Assembly (NCBI GenBank): GCA_025454795.1
Contig: JALONT010000036.1
Location: 1 to 45,196 of the forward strand
Reading direction: 5' to 3'
Length of the DNA: 45,196 nucleotides
DNA from: Bacteroidales bacterium
GTDB taxonomy: Bacteria; Bacteroidota; Bacteroidia; Bacteroidales; VadinHA17
Shown here: positions 14,515-21,570 of the stretch, piece after piece
Numbering within the stretch: the stretch's first letter is position 1
How the letters are laid out: each line of letters begins with the position of its first letter
The notes under the pieces: generated by a model
Databases searched by the model: none
Told to the model about the DNA's origin: nothing
The model's input: only the letters and a program-made list of their open reading frames with translations
Made by a program: the position numbers and the translations under genes

Positions 14515-14550
14515 TTTAAAAAGATTAAGTGAACTTATAATTTAAAGAAC

Positions 14551-14581
14551 AAAAAGGCCTAGTCCCGGAAACCCGGGACTA
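14551..14581 (-). terminator. Attenuator-like terminator between rplL and rpoB
   Basis: On the minus strand a 9-bp perfect stem (TAGTCCCGG, 14581-14573, with CCGGGACTA, 14568-14560) encloses a 4-nt loop. It is followed by GGCC and five T residues (14555-14551). This is an intrinsic-terminator shape inside an operon. E. coli also has a partial terminator at the rplL-rpoB junction, so a read-through attenuator is a reasonable inference. Confidence 0.75.
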
Positions 14582-14609
14582 AACCTAAAACCCAGCTTAG
14601 AGGTATAAC

Positions 14610-14987
14610 TTATTTAAGTTCAACTTCAGCTCCTGCGTCAACTAATTGATTTTTAATTGTTTCAGCTTCTTCTTTTGAAACACCTTCTTTAACAGGACCC
14701 GGGGCAGCATCAACTACAGCTTTTGCTTCTTTTAATCCCAGACCGGTGATGTCTTTTACAAGTTTAACAACCTGTAATTTCTGTCCGCCGGCTGCTTTGA
14801 GAATAACATCGAATGTTGATTTCTCTTCAGCAACGGGTGCCGCGCCACCTGCAGCAGGACCAGCTACGGCCACTGCGGCTGCAGCAGGTTCAATTCCATA
14901 CTCTTCTTTAAGTATTTTCGCAAGTTCGTTCACTTCTTTTACAGAGAGGTTAACCAGTTCTTCTGCAAATTTCTTAAGATCTGCCAT
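14610..14987 (-). CDS. rplL: 50S ribosomal protein L7/L12 (bL12)
   Basis: A 125-residue stalk protein that recruits translation factors to the ribosome. The N-terminal dimerisation helix region (about 1-35), an Ala/Gly/Pro-rich hinge (about 36-52) and the factor-binding C-terminal domain ([20 protein letters not shown], then [22 protein letters not shown]) are all present. It lies 38 bp after rplJ in the usual L10-L12 order, and the L10-L12 stalk complex is encoded together. Confidence 0.98.
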   Translation of the reverse strand: MADLKKFAEELVNLSVKEVNELAKILKEEYGIEPAAAAVAVAGPAAGGAAPVAEEKSTFDVILKAAGGQKLQVVKLVKDITGLGLKEAKAVVDAAPGPVKEGVSKEEAETIKNQLVDAGAEVELK

Positions 14988-15025
14988 TTTTATTGAAATT
15001 TAATTTGATTATACAATTATTCTTA

Positions 15026-15544
15026 TTACTCTTTTTTTGACAGTGTTACGAGAACACCGTGAATTTTAGTTCCACCTGACTGGAGGGCTGACACAACGTT
15101 TTTGGCAGGTGACTGCAGAAGGAGGATGATATCTCCGATGAGTTCCTGTTTAGTCTTAATGGAAACAAGTGCATCGAGCATATTCTCTCCAACATAAATA
15201 GACTCCTGAACGTAAGCGCCTTTAAGAACAGGCTTATCATGTTTTCTTCTGAACTCTTTAATGAGTCTGGCAGGTCCGTTTCCGGCATTTGCAAACATGA
15301 TGGACGTAGTACCTTTCAGAACCGGATATAGTTCTTCAAAGTTTAAGCCAGACTGTTCAAGTGCTCTTTTGAGGAGAGTATTCTTAACAACGATAAGTTT
15401 AATATCGCTTTCGAAACACTTTCTTCTCAGGTCACTTGTATCAGCTGCATTAAGCTGAGCAGTATCAGTCAGATAAAAGTGGTTGTACTTTTTTAATATC
15501 TCAGCAAGGCTGTCTATGATAGCATTTTTTTCTTCCCGTCTCAT
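15026..15544 (-). CDS. rplJ: 50S ribosomal protein L10 (uL10)
   Basis: A 172-residue base of the ribosomal stalk that binds 23S rRNA and L12 dimers. It starts MRREEKNAIIDSLAE. The conserved DLRRKCFESDIKLIVVKNTLLKRAL region covers rRNA-binding residues and the C-terminal helix would bind L12. It is 29 bp after rplA and precedes rplL. In enterobacteria L10 represses translation of this operon by binding its own leader, but I see no clear leader structure in the short spacer here. Confidence 0.98.
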   Translation of the reverse strand: MRREEKNAIIDSLAEILKKYNHFYLTDTAQLNAADTSDLRRKCFESDIKLIVVKNTLLKRALEQSGLNFEELYPVLKGTTSIMFANAGNGPARLIKEFRRKHDKPVLKGAYVQESIYVGENMLDALVSIKTKQELIGDIILLLQSPAKNVVSALQSGGTKIHGVLVTLSKKE

Positions 15545-15573
15545 AATTTCTTTCCGATTTTTAGCATAAAAAT

Positions 15574-16225
15574 TTAATCATCAAGACCTTTTGGATCGAT
15601 CTTAATTCCCGGGCTCATAGTGCTTGAAAGGAAGAGGCTACGGATGTAGGTTCCTTTTGCTGCGGCCGGTTTAAGTTTATTTACCATTGAGATGAACTCC
15701 TTGGCGTTATCAGCGATCTTATGAGGCTCAAATGAGACTTTTCCTATTGAGGTATGAATGATTCCGCTTTTATCTACTTTGAAATCAATCTTACCCTGCT
15801 TCACTTCTTTAACAGCCTTACCAATTTCCATTGTAACGGTTCCACTTTTCGGGTTCGGCATCAGTCCGCGGGGACCGAGGATTCTGCCCAGCTGACCGAC
15901 TTTTCCCATAACGGATGGCATGGTTATTATCACATCCACATCTGTCCAACCACCTTTGATCTTTTCAACAAAGTTGTCAAGACCAACATAATCGGCTCCG
16001 GCTTCTTTTGCTTCAGTTTCCTTCTCGGGGGTACAGAGCACCAGAACGCGTGTCTCTTTTCCTGTTCCGTGAGGCAGCGAAACAACGCCGCGAACCATCT
16101 GGTTGGATTTTCTTGGATCAATACCTAACCTTACATCCAGGTCGATGGAAGCATCGAATTTGGTCTTGGTCATTTCCATCGAGCTTTTCAAGGGAGGCTT
16201 TACGGTTTTTGGTAAGTTTAGTCAT
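15574..16225 (-). CDS. rplA: 50S ribosomal protein L1 (uL1), 5' end frameshifted
   Basis: The genuine L1 start is ATG 16225, 4 bp after an AGGAG motif and 11 bp after the rplK stop. From it the frame reads [16 protein letters not shown], a normal L1 N-terminus. After about 16177 this frame becomes nonsense and stops. The remaining L1 sequence ([15 protein letters not shown] onward, to the stop at 15574) continues in another frame. Compared with typical L1, about 15 residues are missing, equal to roughly 44 nt, so the deletion is out of frame. The downstream frame is open only from TTG 16191, with ATGs at 16179 and 16173, giving about 205 residues instead of about 230. The rest is intact ([27 protein letters not shown]). 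It is either an assembly error, a pseudogene-like lesion or an N-terminally truncated L1. Confidence 0.9.
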
Positions 16226-16229
16226 TTTT

Positions 16230-16234
16230 CTCCT
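16230..16234 (-). promoter_or_regulatory. Shine-Dalgarno AGGAG that fixes the original rplA start
   Basis: AGGAG on the minus strand, four bases before ATG 16225. Most genes in this window have no such motif, so its presence supports 16225 as the original L1 start, upstream of the frame disruption. Confidence 0.65.
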
Positions 16235-16236
16235 AG

Positions 16237-16680
16237 TTAATTTTTGTCCGGGAAATCACCTTTAATGGTAATTCCCATACTGCGTGCGGTTCCAGCTACC
16301 ATCCTCATAGCAGACTCCAACTTAAAACAGTTTAAGTCTTCCATCTTATCCTTTGCAATCAATTTTACCTGGTCCCATGAAACCTGAGCTACTTTTTCTC
16401 TGTTTGGTTCTTTTGAACCTTTCTTCGATTTAGCGACTTCAAGAAGCTGAACAGCAACCGGTGGTGTTTTTGTAACGAAATCAAATGATTTGTCAGCATA
16501 TACTGTTATTACAACCGGTATCACTTTTCCAGCTTTGTCCTGGGTCCTCGCATTGAACTGCTTGCAGAAATCCATGATATTCACACCTTTAGAACCCAGA
16601 GCGGGTCCAACCGGTGGAGATGGATTAGCTCCTCCGCCACGTATCTGTAACTTGATTAGTCCAGCAACTTCTTTTGCCAT
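16237..16680 (-). CDS. rplK: 50S ribosomal protein L11 (uL11)
   Basis: A 147-residue protein of the GTPase-associated centre. It has the N-terminal [22 protein letters not shown] block (trans-lysine methylation and thiostrepton-site region), then [15 protein letters not shown] and the C-terminal rRNA-binding domain ending SMGITIKG. Start ATG 16680 gives [12 protein letters not shown]. It follows nusG with an 83-bp spacer that contains a weak 7-bp inverted repeat (TGACAGT 16713-16719, ACTGTCA 16747-16753). In E. coli L1 controls this bicistronic pair by binding rplK mRNA, which makes the rplA lesion relevant to regulation. Confidence 0.98.
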   Translation of the reverse strand: MAKEVAGLIKLQIRGGGANPSPPVGPALGSKGVNIMDFCKQFNARTQDKAGKVIPVVITVYADKSFDFVTKTPPVAVQLLEVAKSKKGSKEPNREKVAQVSWDQVKLIAKDKMEDLNCFKLESAMRMVAGTARSMGITIKGDFPDKN

Positions 16681-16763
16681 AATTTAAAATTTGCGTGTTT
16701 ATTGCGAGTATCTGACAGTCGTTCAGGAAGCATTATGAATATTACAACTGTCAATATCTTCTG

Positions 16764-17312
16764 TTAATTTTCTTTTTCAACCTGCATAAAACTAAGCTCA
16801 AGAGGGGTTTTTCTGCCGAAAATTTTAACCATAACCTTGAGCTTCTTTTTCTCTTCATTCACCTCTTCAATTATTCCGGTGAAGCTGTTAAAAGGACCAT
16901 CGATCACTTTAACTGATTCACCCACGAAGAATGGAACATTTAGTTCCTCATCACTTGCATTCAGTTCATCTACTTTTCCCAGTATCCTGTTTATCTCTGA
17001 TTTTCTGAGTGGAACAGGTTCTCCGTCGTGTGAACCGAGGAATCCGATAACATTGGGAACATTTCTGAGCAGATGCGGTATTTCTCCAACAAGGATAGCC
17101 TCAACCAGGACATATCCGGGGAAAAAAGTTCTCTCCTTGCTTATTTTCTTACCTGATCGTATCTGGTAAACCTTTTCAGTAGGAATAAGAACCTGTGAGA
17201 TGTATTCTCCAAGCTTGAGGCGTGTCACTTCGCTGTCGATATACTCCTTGACCTTCTTCTCTTTTCCGCCTATTGCCCGAAGCACATACCACTTCTTTAC
17301 ATTCTCACTCAT
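16764..17312 (-). CDS. nusG: Transcription termination/antitermination protein NusG
   Basis: A 182-residue NusG with the N-terminal NGN domain ([18 protein letters not shown] at residues 7-24; [10 protein letters not shown] near 63-72) and a C-terminal KOW domain ([19 protein letters not shown], about 131-150). It binds RNA polymerase and couples transcription to ribosomes or Rho. It lies 18 bp after secE, the near-universal secE-nusG arrangement. AGGAG occurs 11 bp upstream of the ATG, a distant but possible ribosome site. Confidence 0.98.
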   Translation of the reverse strand: MSENVKKWYVLRAIGGKEKKVKEYIDSEVTRLKLGEYISQVLIPTEKVYQIRSGKKISKERTFFPGYVLVEAILVGEIPHLLRNVPNVIGFLGSHDGEPVPLRKSEINRILGKVDELNASDEELNVPFFVGESVKVIDGPFNSFTGIIEEVNEEKKKLKVMVKIFGRKTPLELSFMQVEKEN

Positions 17313-17330
17313 TTTGATGAGATCTCCTGT

Positions 17331-17522
17331 TTAGTATAATAAACTGTAAATGAATTGCATAGTCCTGCTGAATGAAAAATCCATTGCAGAAACAATTAAT
17401 GCAATTATCAATGTTGCAATCATAACAAGAACAGCGCTATTCTGAAGTTCGCTCCATGTCGGCCATGTAACTTTATGGAAAAGCTCTGTAAATGATTCCT
17501 GTAAATATTTTTTTAAACCCAT
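17331..17522 (-). CDS. secE: Preprotein translocase subunit SecE
   Basis: A 63-residue single-membrane-span protein, part of the SecYEG channel. ATG 17522 gives MGLKKYLQESFTELFHKVTWPTW; the KVTWPTW motif before the membrane segment (about residues 31-58) is the SecE signature. An in-frame extension upstream to 17597 would translate across tRNA-Trp and is rejected. It sits between tRNA-Trp and nusG. Confidence 0.95.
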   Translation of the reverse strand: MGLKKYLQESFTELFHKVTWPTWSELQNSAVLVMIATLIIALIVSAMDFSFSRTMQFIYSLLY

Positions 17523-17539
17523 AGTACTAAAAATTTCTG

Positions 17540-17612
17540 CACGGGAGGAGAGACTCGAACTCCCGACACCTGGTTTTGGAGACCAGTGCTCTACCAACTG
17601 AGCTACACCCGT
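17540..17612 (-). tRNA. trpT: tRNA-Trp (anticodon CCA)
   Basis: A 73-nt cloverleaf with anticodon loop CTCCAAA, D-arm GCTC/GAGC, T-arm with TTCGAGT loop and discriminator G. The acceptor stem ACGGGTG pairs with CTCCCGT except for T6 opposite T67 (17607 and 17546). CCA is not encoded. It lies between tuf and secE in the same orientation. Confidence 0.95.
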
Positions 17613-17661
17613 ATCGGATAGTGCTGCGAAGTATTACGGCACTACTGAATATCCAAAACTC

Positions 17662-18849
17662 TTATTCAACAATCTGAGTTACTGCACCTGCACCAACTGT
17701 TCTTCCGCCTTCACGGATAGCAAAACGAAGTCCCACGTTGATAGCTACCGGGTAGATAAGGTCAACTGTAATAGTAACATTATCACCAGGCATTACCATT
17801 TCTGTTCCTTCAGGAAGAGTTATCTCACCTGTTATATCGAGAGTTCTGATATAGAACTGAGGACGATATTTGTTATGGAACGGAGTGTGGCGTCCGCCTT
17901 CTTCTTTTTTAAGAACGTAGATTTCGGCTTTGATTTTTGTATGAGGTGTTATTGAACCCGGTTTAGCAAGAACCATACCTCTTTTAATCTCTTTTTTATC
18001 AACGCCGCGGAGGAGGAGACCAACGTTATCACCGGCTTCACCCCTGTCGAGTATCTTACGGAACATTTCAACTCCTGTACATATAGTTTTACGTTTTTCA
18101 GTTCCAAGACCGATCATTTCAAGCTCATCACCTGTAAGAACAACTCCTGTTTCAATACGGCCTGTTCCAACTGTACCTCGGCCTGTAATGGAGAATACGT
18201 CTTCAACCGGCATAAGAAATGGTTTCTCATTTTCGCGTTTTGGAATTGGAATATATGCATCAACTGCATCCATCAGTTCCATCACTATTGCTTCCCATTT
18301 GGCTTCACCGTGCATTGCACCAAGTGCTGAGCCTCTGATGACAGGAGCATTGTCGCCGTCAAATTCATAAAAATTGAGAAGATCACGTACTTCCATTTCA
18401 ACGAGGTCAAGAAGTTCCGCATCATCAACCAGATCGACTTTGTTCATAAATACGAGCACTTTAGGAACGTTAACCTGGTGTGCAAGAAGGATATGTTCAC
18501 GTGTCTGAGGCATTGGGCCGTCATCAGCAGCAACTACAAGTATCGCACCATCCATCTGTGCGGCACCGGTAACCATATTCTTGATATAGTCGGCGTGGCC
18601 GGGGCAGTCAACGTGTGCATAGTGACGCGATGCTGTCTGATATTCAACGTGAGCAGTGTTAATAGTAATACCCCTTTCTTTTTCTTCAGGAGCATTATCA
18701 ATTGAGTCAAAATCCCTGATTTCAGAGAGTCCCTTTTTGGCAAGCACCATAGTGATCGCTGCTGTAAGGGTGGTCTTACCATGGTCAACGTGACCGATTG
18801 TACCAATATTTACATGCGGTTTCGACCTGTCAAATTTTTCTTTTGCCAT
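17662..18849 (-). CDS. tuf: Elongation factor Tu
   Basis: A 395-residue GTPase delivering aminoacyl-tRNA to the ribosome. The G1 motif GHVDHGKT (residues 17-24), G2 region [13 protein letters not shown]3 DCPGHADY, G4 NKVD and G5 SAL are intact, followed by the two beta-barrel domains ending [11 protein letters not shown]. The gene is flanked by tRNA-Thr(GGT) upstream and tRNA-Trp downstream and appears to be transcribed as part of the tRNA-tuf-secE-nusG unit. Only one tuf copy is in the window. Confidence 0.99.
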   Translation of the reverse strand: MAKEKFDRSKPHVNIGTIGHVDHGKTTLTAAITMVLAKKGLSEIRDFDSIDNAPEEKERGITINTAHVEYQTASRHYAHVDCPGHADYIKNMVTGAAQMDGAILVVAADDGPMPQTREHILLAHQVNVPKVLVFMNKVDLVDDAELLDLVEMEVRDLLNFYEFDGDNAPVIRGSALGAMHGEAKWEAIVMELMDAVDAYIPIPKRENEKPFLMPVEDVFSITGRGTVGTGRIETGVVLTGDELEMIGLGTEKRKTICTGVEMFRKILDRGEAGDNVGLLLRGVDKKEIKRGMVLAKPGSITPHTKIKAEIYVLKKEEGGRHTPFHNKYRPQFYIRTLDITGEITLPEGTEMVMPGDNVTITVDLIYPVAINVGLRFAIREGGRTVGAGAVTQIVE

Positions 18850-18911
18850 AACTCCAAGCGTATTAAATTTAAATTTATTATATAATCAATCAATAATCAT
18901 TTTTCCTGTTG

Positions 18912-18983
18912 AGCCGGAGGGGGGAATTGAACCCCCGACCCCTTCCTTACCAAGGAAGTGCTCTACCCCTGAGCTACTCTGGC
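18912..18983 (-). tRNA. thrT: tRNA-Thr (anticodon GGT)
   Basis: A 72-nt cloverleaf with anticodon stem CTTCC/GGAAG, loop TTGGTAA and a strong T-arm GGGGG-TTCAATT-CCCCC. The acceptor stem GCCAGAG pairs with CTCCGGC except A4 opposite C69 (18980 and 18916). It lies 62 bp upstream of tuf, in the same position as thrT in the E. coli thrU-tyrU-glyT-thrT-tufB operon. Confidence 0.95.
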
Positions 18984-18994
18984 ATCAAAAAGTG

Positions 18995-19067
18995 AGCGGG
19001 AGACGGAGCTCGAATCCGCGACCCTTAGCTTGGAAGGCTAATGCTCTACCAACTGAGCTACTCCCGC
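18995..19067 (-). tRNA. glyT: tRNA-Gly (anticodon TCC)
   Basis: A 73-nt cloverleaf with perfect acceptor stem GCGGGAG/CTCCCGC, anticodon stem TTAGC/GCTAA and loop CTTCCAA. It sits 11 bp from the next tRNA, so processing from a common precursor is expected. Confidence 0.95.
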
Positions 19068-19144
19068 CTAATATCGTCCAAAGGAATCCGTACCTGCCAA
19101 ACACTCATTATCATTCCAGATGTACGGTCTCCTCCTGTCTTAAG

Positions 19145-19227
19145 TGGGGAGAGCAGGATTCGAACCTACGAAGGCATTCGCCAGCAGATTTACAGTCTGC
19201 CCCAGTTGGCCGCTTTGGTATCTCCCC
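19145..19227 (-). tRNA. tyrU: tRNA-Tyr (anticodon GTA)
   Basis: An 83-nt class II tRNA with a long variable arm, acceptor stem GGGGAGA/TCTCCCC, anticodon stem GCAGA/TCTGC, loop CTGTAAA and discriminator A. All stems pair. Confidence 0.95.
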
Positions 19228-19277
19228 TCTTGAAACAGAGTTAGTCTCCTAATACACACATTTACAACTCCTTCAAG

Positions 19278-19351
19278 AGCCGATGAAGGGATTCGAACCC
19301 CCGACCTGCAGATTACAAATCAGCTGCTCTGGCCAACTGAGCTACATCGGC
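19278..19351 (-). tRNA. thrU: tRNA-Thr (anticodon TGT)
   Basis: A 74-nt cloverleaf, first gene of the tRNA-tuf transcript, with perfect acceptor stem GCCGATG/CATCGGC and anticodon loop TTTGTAA. The anticodon stem GCTGA/TCTGC has a central T-T mismatch (19322 and 19310); a change of one base to TCAGC would restore pairing. Confidence 0.93.
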
Positions 19352-19402
19352 AATTTAAAGAACGCACCGGAGGGATAAAATTTACCCTCAAAAAACGGTG
19401 TG

Positions 19403-19434
19403 CAAATGTATGAATTTATATTTTATATATCAAA
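19403..19434 (-). promoter_or_regulatory. Promoter of the tRNA-tuf-ribosomal protein operon
   Basis: On the minus strand TTTG (19434-19431), exactly 20 bp, then TACATTTG (19410-19403), a perfect match to the Bacteroidota -33/-7 pattern TTTG-N19-21-TAnnTTTG. The flanking DNA is strongly AT-rich. Transcription would start near 19396, about 45 bp before tRNA-Thr(TGT). It lies after the hpf stop, separating the hpf unit from the tRNA-tuf unit. Confidence 0.8.
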
Positions 19435-19465
19435 GAAAACCAAAATATTTTTGTGAACAGAAAAT

Positions 19466-19765
19466 CTACTGTCCTCTTTTCTTTTGTTTATGCTTGGTAA
19501 TCTGCTTTTTAAGAGCATCAATTGCGCCATCCGTTGCCTCTTCAAAAGTCTTACTTTGTTTCCTGGAAAATAAAGGTCCACCTGGTAAATCCAGCTTGAT
19601 TTCGCTAATTTTGTTCTCGCGTTCCTGATCTTTGTCAAGTCTCAGGTATACCTCAGCATTGACAATATCTTCACCAAACTGGGTAAGTTTATCCAGTTTC
19701 TGATGAACAAAATCAACTAGTTTTTTGTCGGCATCAAACCGCACTGAATGAATCTGAACGTTCAT
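19466..19765 (-). CDS. hpf: Ribosome hibernation-promoting factor, short HPF/RaiA family
   Basis: A 99-residue protein (MNVQIHSVRFDADKKLVDFV) of the HPF/RaiA fold, lacking the long C-terminal dimerisation domain. It binds the decoding centre of idle ribosomes and promotes inactivation or protection in stationary phase. The C-terminus is basic (KKQITKHKQKKRG), as expected for rRNA binding. It lies 30 bp after xerC and probably forms a unit with rpsU and xerC. A full AGGAGG precedes the start, which is unusual in this window. Confidence 0.93.
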   Translation of the reverse strand: MNVQIHSVRFDADKKLVDFVHQKLDKLTQFGEDIVNAEVYLRLDKDQERENKISEIKLDLPGGPLFSRKQSKTFEEATDGAIDALKKQITKHKQKKRGQ

Positions 19766-19772
19766 AGTAGTA

Positions 19773-19778
19773 CCTCCT
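19773..19778 (-). promoter_or_regulatory. Strong Shine-Dalgarno AGGAGG of hpf
   Basis: AGGAGG on the minus strand, seven bases before the hpf ATG (19765). Neighbouring rpsU, xerC, rplL, rpoB, rplK and secE show nothing comparable, which makes this site stand out. Confidence 0.7.
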
Positions 19779-19795
19779 TGTTTTTTGTTAAAAAT

Positions 19796-20683
19796 TTAAG
19801 CCCTTGGATGAGCCTGTTTATATATCTTCTTAAGCTTTTCAAATGTATTATGCGTGTAAACCTGTGTCGCTGACAGGTTTGCGTGTCCCAGCAACTCCTT
19901 AATTGCGTTCAGGTCAGCACCCCTGTTAAGCATATGCGTTGCAAAAGTATGCCTCAGTACATGCGGACTCTTCTTTTCAATTGTGGTTACCAAGGAAAGA
20001 TATCCTTTTACTATATTATAAACATACTTGTCATATAATTTGTTTCCTTTATCAGTTATGAAAAACCAGTCTGCTTCTACCGATGGTTCAATTTCACTTC
20101 TCATTCTGATATAATTCTCTAGCCCTTTTACGAAAGATTTTGTGAGGGGAATAATCCTTTGTTTGTTTCTTTTTCCAGTCACTTTTACAACTGCCTCACC
20201 AAGATCAATGTCCGCACTTTTCAAATTGATCATCTCAGATCTCCTCATCCCCGTCAGGTAAAGCATCTCTATAATTATACGGTTTCTGATCCCGTTGAAA
20301 TCATCTCCGAAATTATAGTTATCGAGAAGAGAATCCAGAGACTCCTCACTGACAAATTGAGGCAATCTTTTTCTTCGCTTCGGAAGTACAACCTTTTCAA
20401 GAGGATCTCTCTTTACTGTCCCCTCTTTCCTGAGATAACGGAAAAACACCCTTAAGCAGGAAATTTTCCGGTGTACGCTCGAAGATGAAATATTATTTTC
20501 CATCAGACTGACAATCCATGCCCTCACCTGGTGAGAAGTAATTTCTTCCGGATCCGAAGACATTTCATTGAGTGATATATATGAAAAAAACTGATCAAGG
20601 TCGTTTTTATATGACCTTATTGTATGCGGTGAATACCGCTTCTCAGTCTGCAGATATTGTAAGAACGATTCCTTATACCCCAT
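19796..20683 (-). CDS. xerC: Tyrosine recombinase of the XerC/XerD family
   Basis: A 295-residue site-specific recombinase expected to resolve chromosome dimers at dif. It has an N-terminal SAM-like core-binding domain (about 1-90) and a catalytic domain with Arg147, Lys171, His241-x-x-Arg244, His267 and nucleophile Tyr276, so it should be active. Length and the absence of phage or integron context favour a housekeeping Xer rather than an integrase; XerC versus XerD cannot be told. It is 50 bp after rpsU and 30 bp before hpf, an arrangement I associate with Bacteroidota. Confidence 0.92.
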   Translation of the reverse strand: MGYKESFLQYLQTEKRYSPHTIRSYKNDLDQFFSYISLNEMSSDPEEITSHQVRAWIVSLMENNISSSSVHRKISCLRVFFRYLRKEGTVKRDPLEKVVLPKRRKRLPQFVSEESLDSLLDNYNFGDDFNGIRNRIIIEMLYLTGMRRSEMINLKSADIDLGEAVVKVTGKRNKQRIIPLTKSFVKGLENYIRMRSEIEPSVEADWFFITDKGNKLYDKYVYNIVKGYLSLVTTIEKKSPHVLRHTFATHMLNRGADLNAIKELLGHANLSATQVYTHNTFEKLKKIYKQAHPRA

Positions 20684-20733
20684 GAAGGAACCCCTTATCT
20701 GTTATATTTAAAATGAGAAATGCAGCAAACGAA

Positions 20734-20925
20734 TTACTCTTCGTTTTCCTGCAACTTCTGAACGTACACAGCCTTCTTGATTTCTTCCCTCTTGCGTACT
20801 GAAGGCTTAATAAAAGCCTGACGCGAACGTAATTCACGAATCACTCCGGTCTTCTCAAATTTCCTTTTGAACTTTTTTAAAGCTCTTTCAATGTTTTCGC
20901 CTTCTTTTAACGGTACAATGATCAT
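20734..20925 (-). CDS. rpsU: 30S ribosomal protein S21 (bS21)
   Basis: A 63-residue basic protein (MIIVPLKEGENIERALKKFKRKFEKTG) at the platform of the small subunit near the 16S 3' end. In Bacteroidota S21 is known to help occlude the anti-Shine-Dalgarno sequence, in line with the rarity of SD sites here. The family's C-terminal basic helix (KPSVRKREEIKKA) is present. It is the first gene of a probable rpsU-xerC-hpf operon and has a near-perfect promoter. No SD is visible before its ATG. Confidence 0.97.
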   Translation of the reverse strand: MIIVPLKEGENIERALKKFKRKFEKTGVIRELRSRQAFIKPSVRKREEIKKAVYVQKLQENEE

Positions 20926-20952
20926 AATATAAATTCTTTTTTAAACGAGGCG

Positions 20953-20983
20953 CAAAGATAGAAATAGAAAAAATCTTTTCAAA
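20953..20983 (-). promoter_or_regulatory. Promoter of rpsU-xerC-hpf
   Basis: On the minus strand TTTG (20983-20980), exactly 19 bp, then TATCTTTG (20960-20953), a perfect match to TTTG-N19-21-TAnnTTTG. The rpsU ATG is 28 bp downstream of the -7 element. Confidence 0.8.
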
Positions 20984-21300
20984 ACTTTTAAGGAGATAAT
21001 TTATCCATTTGGCTCTCTTTTTATTGTTTAACAATTATTTAGCAATGATTTCTTACTGTTTTGCACAACATATAAATATACAATTAATTTCTGAGTATTC
21101 AAAAGATATTTTATCCTATTCCCTGCTTTTTTTACCATCTGTCGATTCATAACAGCCATTTGTAAAACAAAGAATTGTTCCCGTCAGTGTATTGTTGAAA
21201 TTGCATACTGCGATTACAAAACAGGCTTTAATCTATCTAATTATTTCAAGGACAGACGCATTGATTCCACAAACCAATTACAAACCAAACTTAAATGCTT
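20984..21300. other. AT-rich gene-free stretch
   Basis: About 317 bp between the rpsU promoter and a possible small plus-strand gene. It is AT-rich with stop codons in all frames. I find no convincing hairpin, RNA gene or TTTG/TAnnTTTG promoter for the plus strand. Confidence 0.5.
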
Positions 21301-21432
21301 ATGAAAAGAATGATTCTGTTTTTAATTTTGTTTGTGTTCTGGCCAGGACATGCGCTTTACGATTATACAGCCGCAGCGGTATCAATAGGGGGTGATGTTG
21401 TTCAGACTAAGATTTTCTGGGATGTCTACTGA
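21301..21432 (+). CDS. Possible small secreted peptide (43 residues)
   Basis: A 43-codon frame starting MKRMILFLILFVFWPGHA, a textbook short signal peptide: two basic residues, an 11-13 residue hydrophobic core and a small-residue cleavage site after Ala18. The predicted mature part is 25 residues, starts LYDYTAAAV and ends in an aromatic-rich DVY. It is the only plus-strand candidate in the first 24 kb, and a large hairpin flanked by T-runs follows 32 bp after its stop. I do not recognise a family, and no promoter consensus is visible upstream. It could instead be the decayed 5' end of a larger exported protein gene or a chance frame. Confidence 0.4.
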   Translation: MKRMILFLILFVFWPGHALYDYTAAAVSIGGDVVQTKIFWDVY

Positions 21433-21455
21433 TCTGGAAATTTGAACTAGTAGTA

Positions 21456-21569
21456 AAAAAGCCCGACCCATGCCCGTAAAACCACAAAGATCCCTTACAA
21501 TGAGTAGTTTCTTCAGACGAATCTGCACTCACAGGTTTTAACTTAACACCGGGCATGGGTCTTTTTATT
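21456..21569. terminator. Long-stem bidirectional terminator or structured RNA element
   Basis: A perfect 12-bp inverted repeat, GACCCATGCCCG (21465-21476) and CGGGCATGGGTC (21551-21562), encloses 74 nt. Directly inside, TAAAACC (21477-21483) can pair with GGTTTTA, leaving a 9-nt bulge on one side. T-runs follow on both strands (TCTTTTTATT on plus, GGGCTTTTTTAC on minus). It lies between the small plus-strand frame and the convergent HhH gene, so it can terminate both. The roughly 50-nt apical loop is longer than a terminator needs. Confidence 0.65.
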
Positions 21570-21570
21570 T

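Noticed and set aside
17523-17597. A longer SecE with 25 extra residues.
   Set aside because: The extension is the translation of tRNA-Trp, and SecE homologues begin at about MGLKKY.
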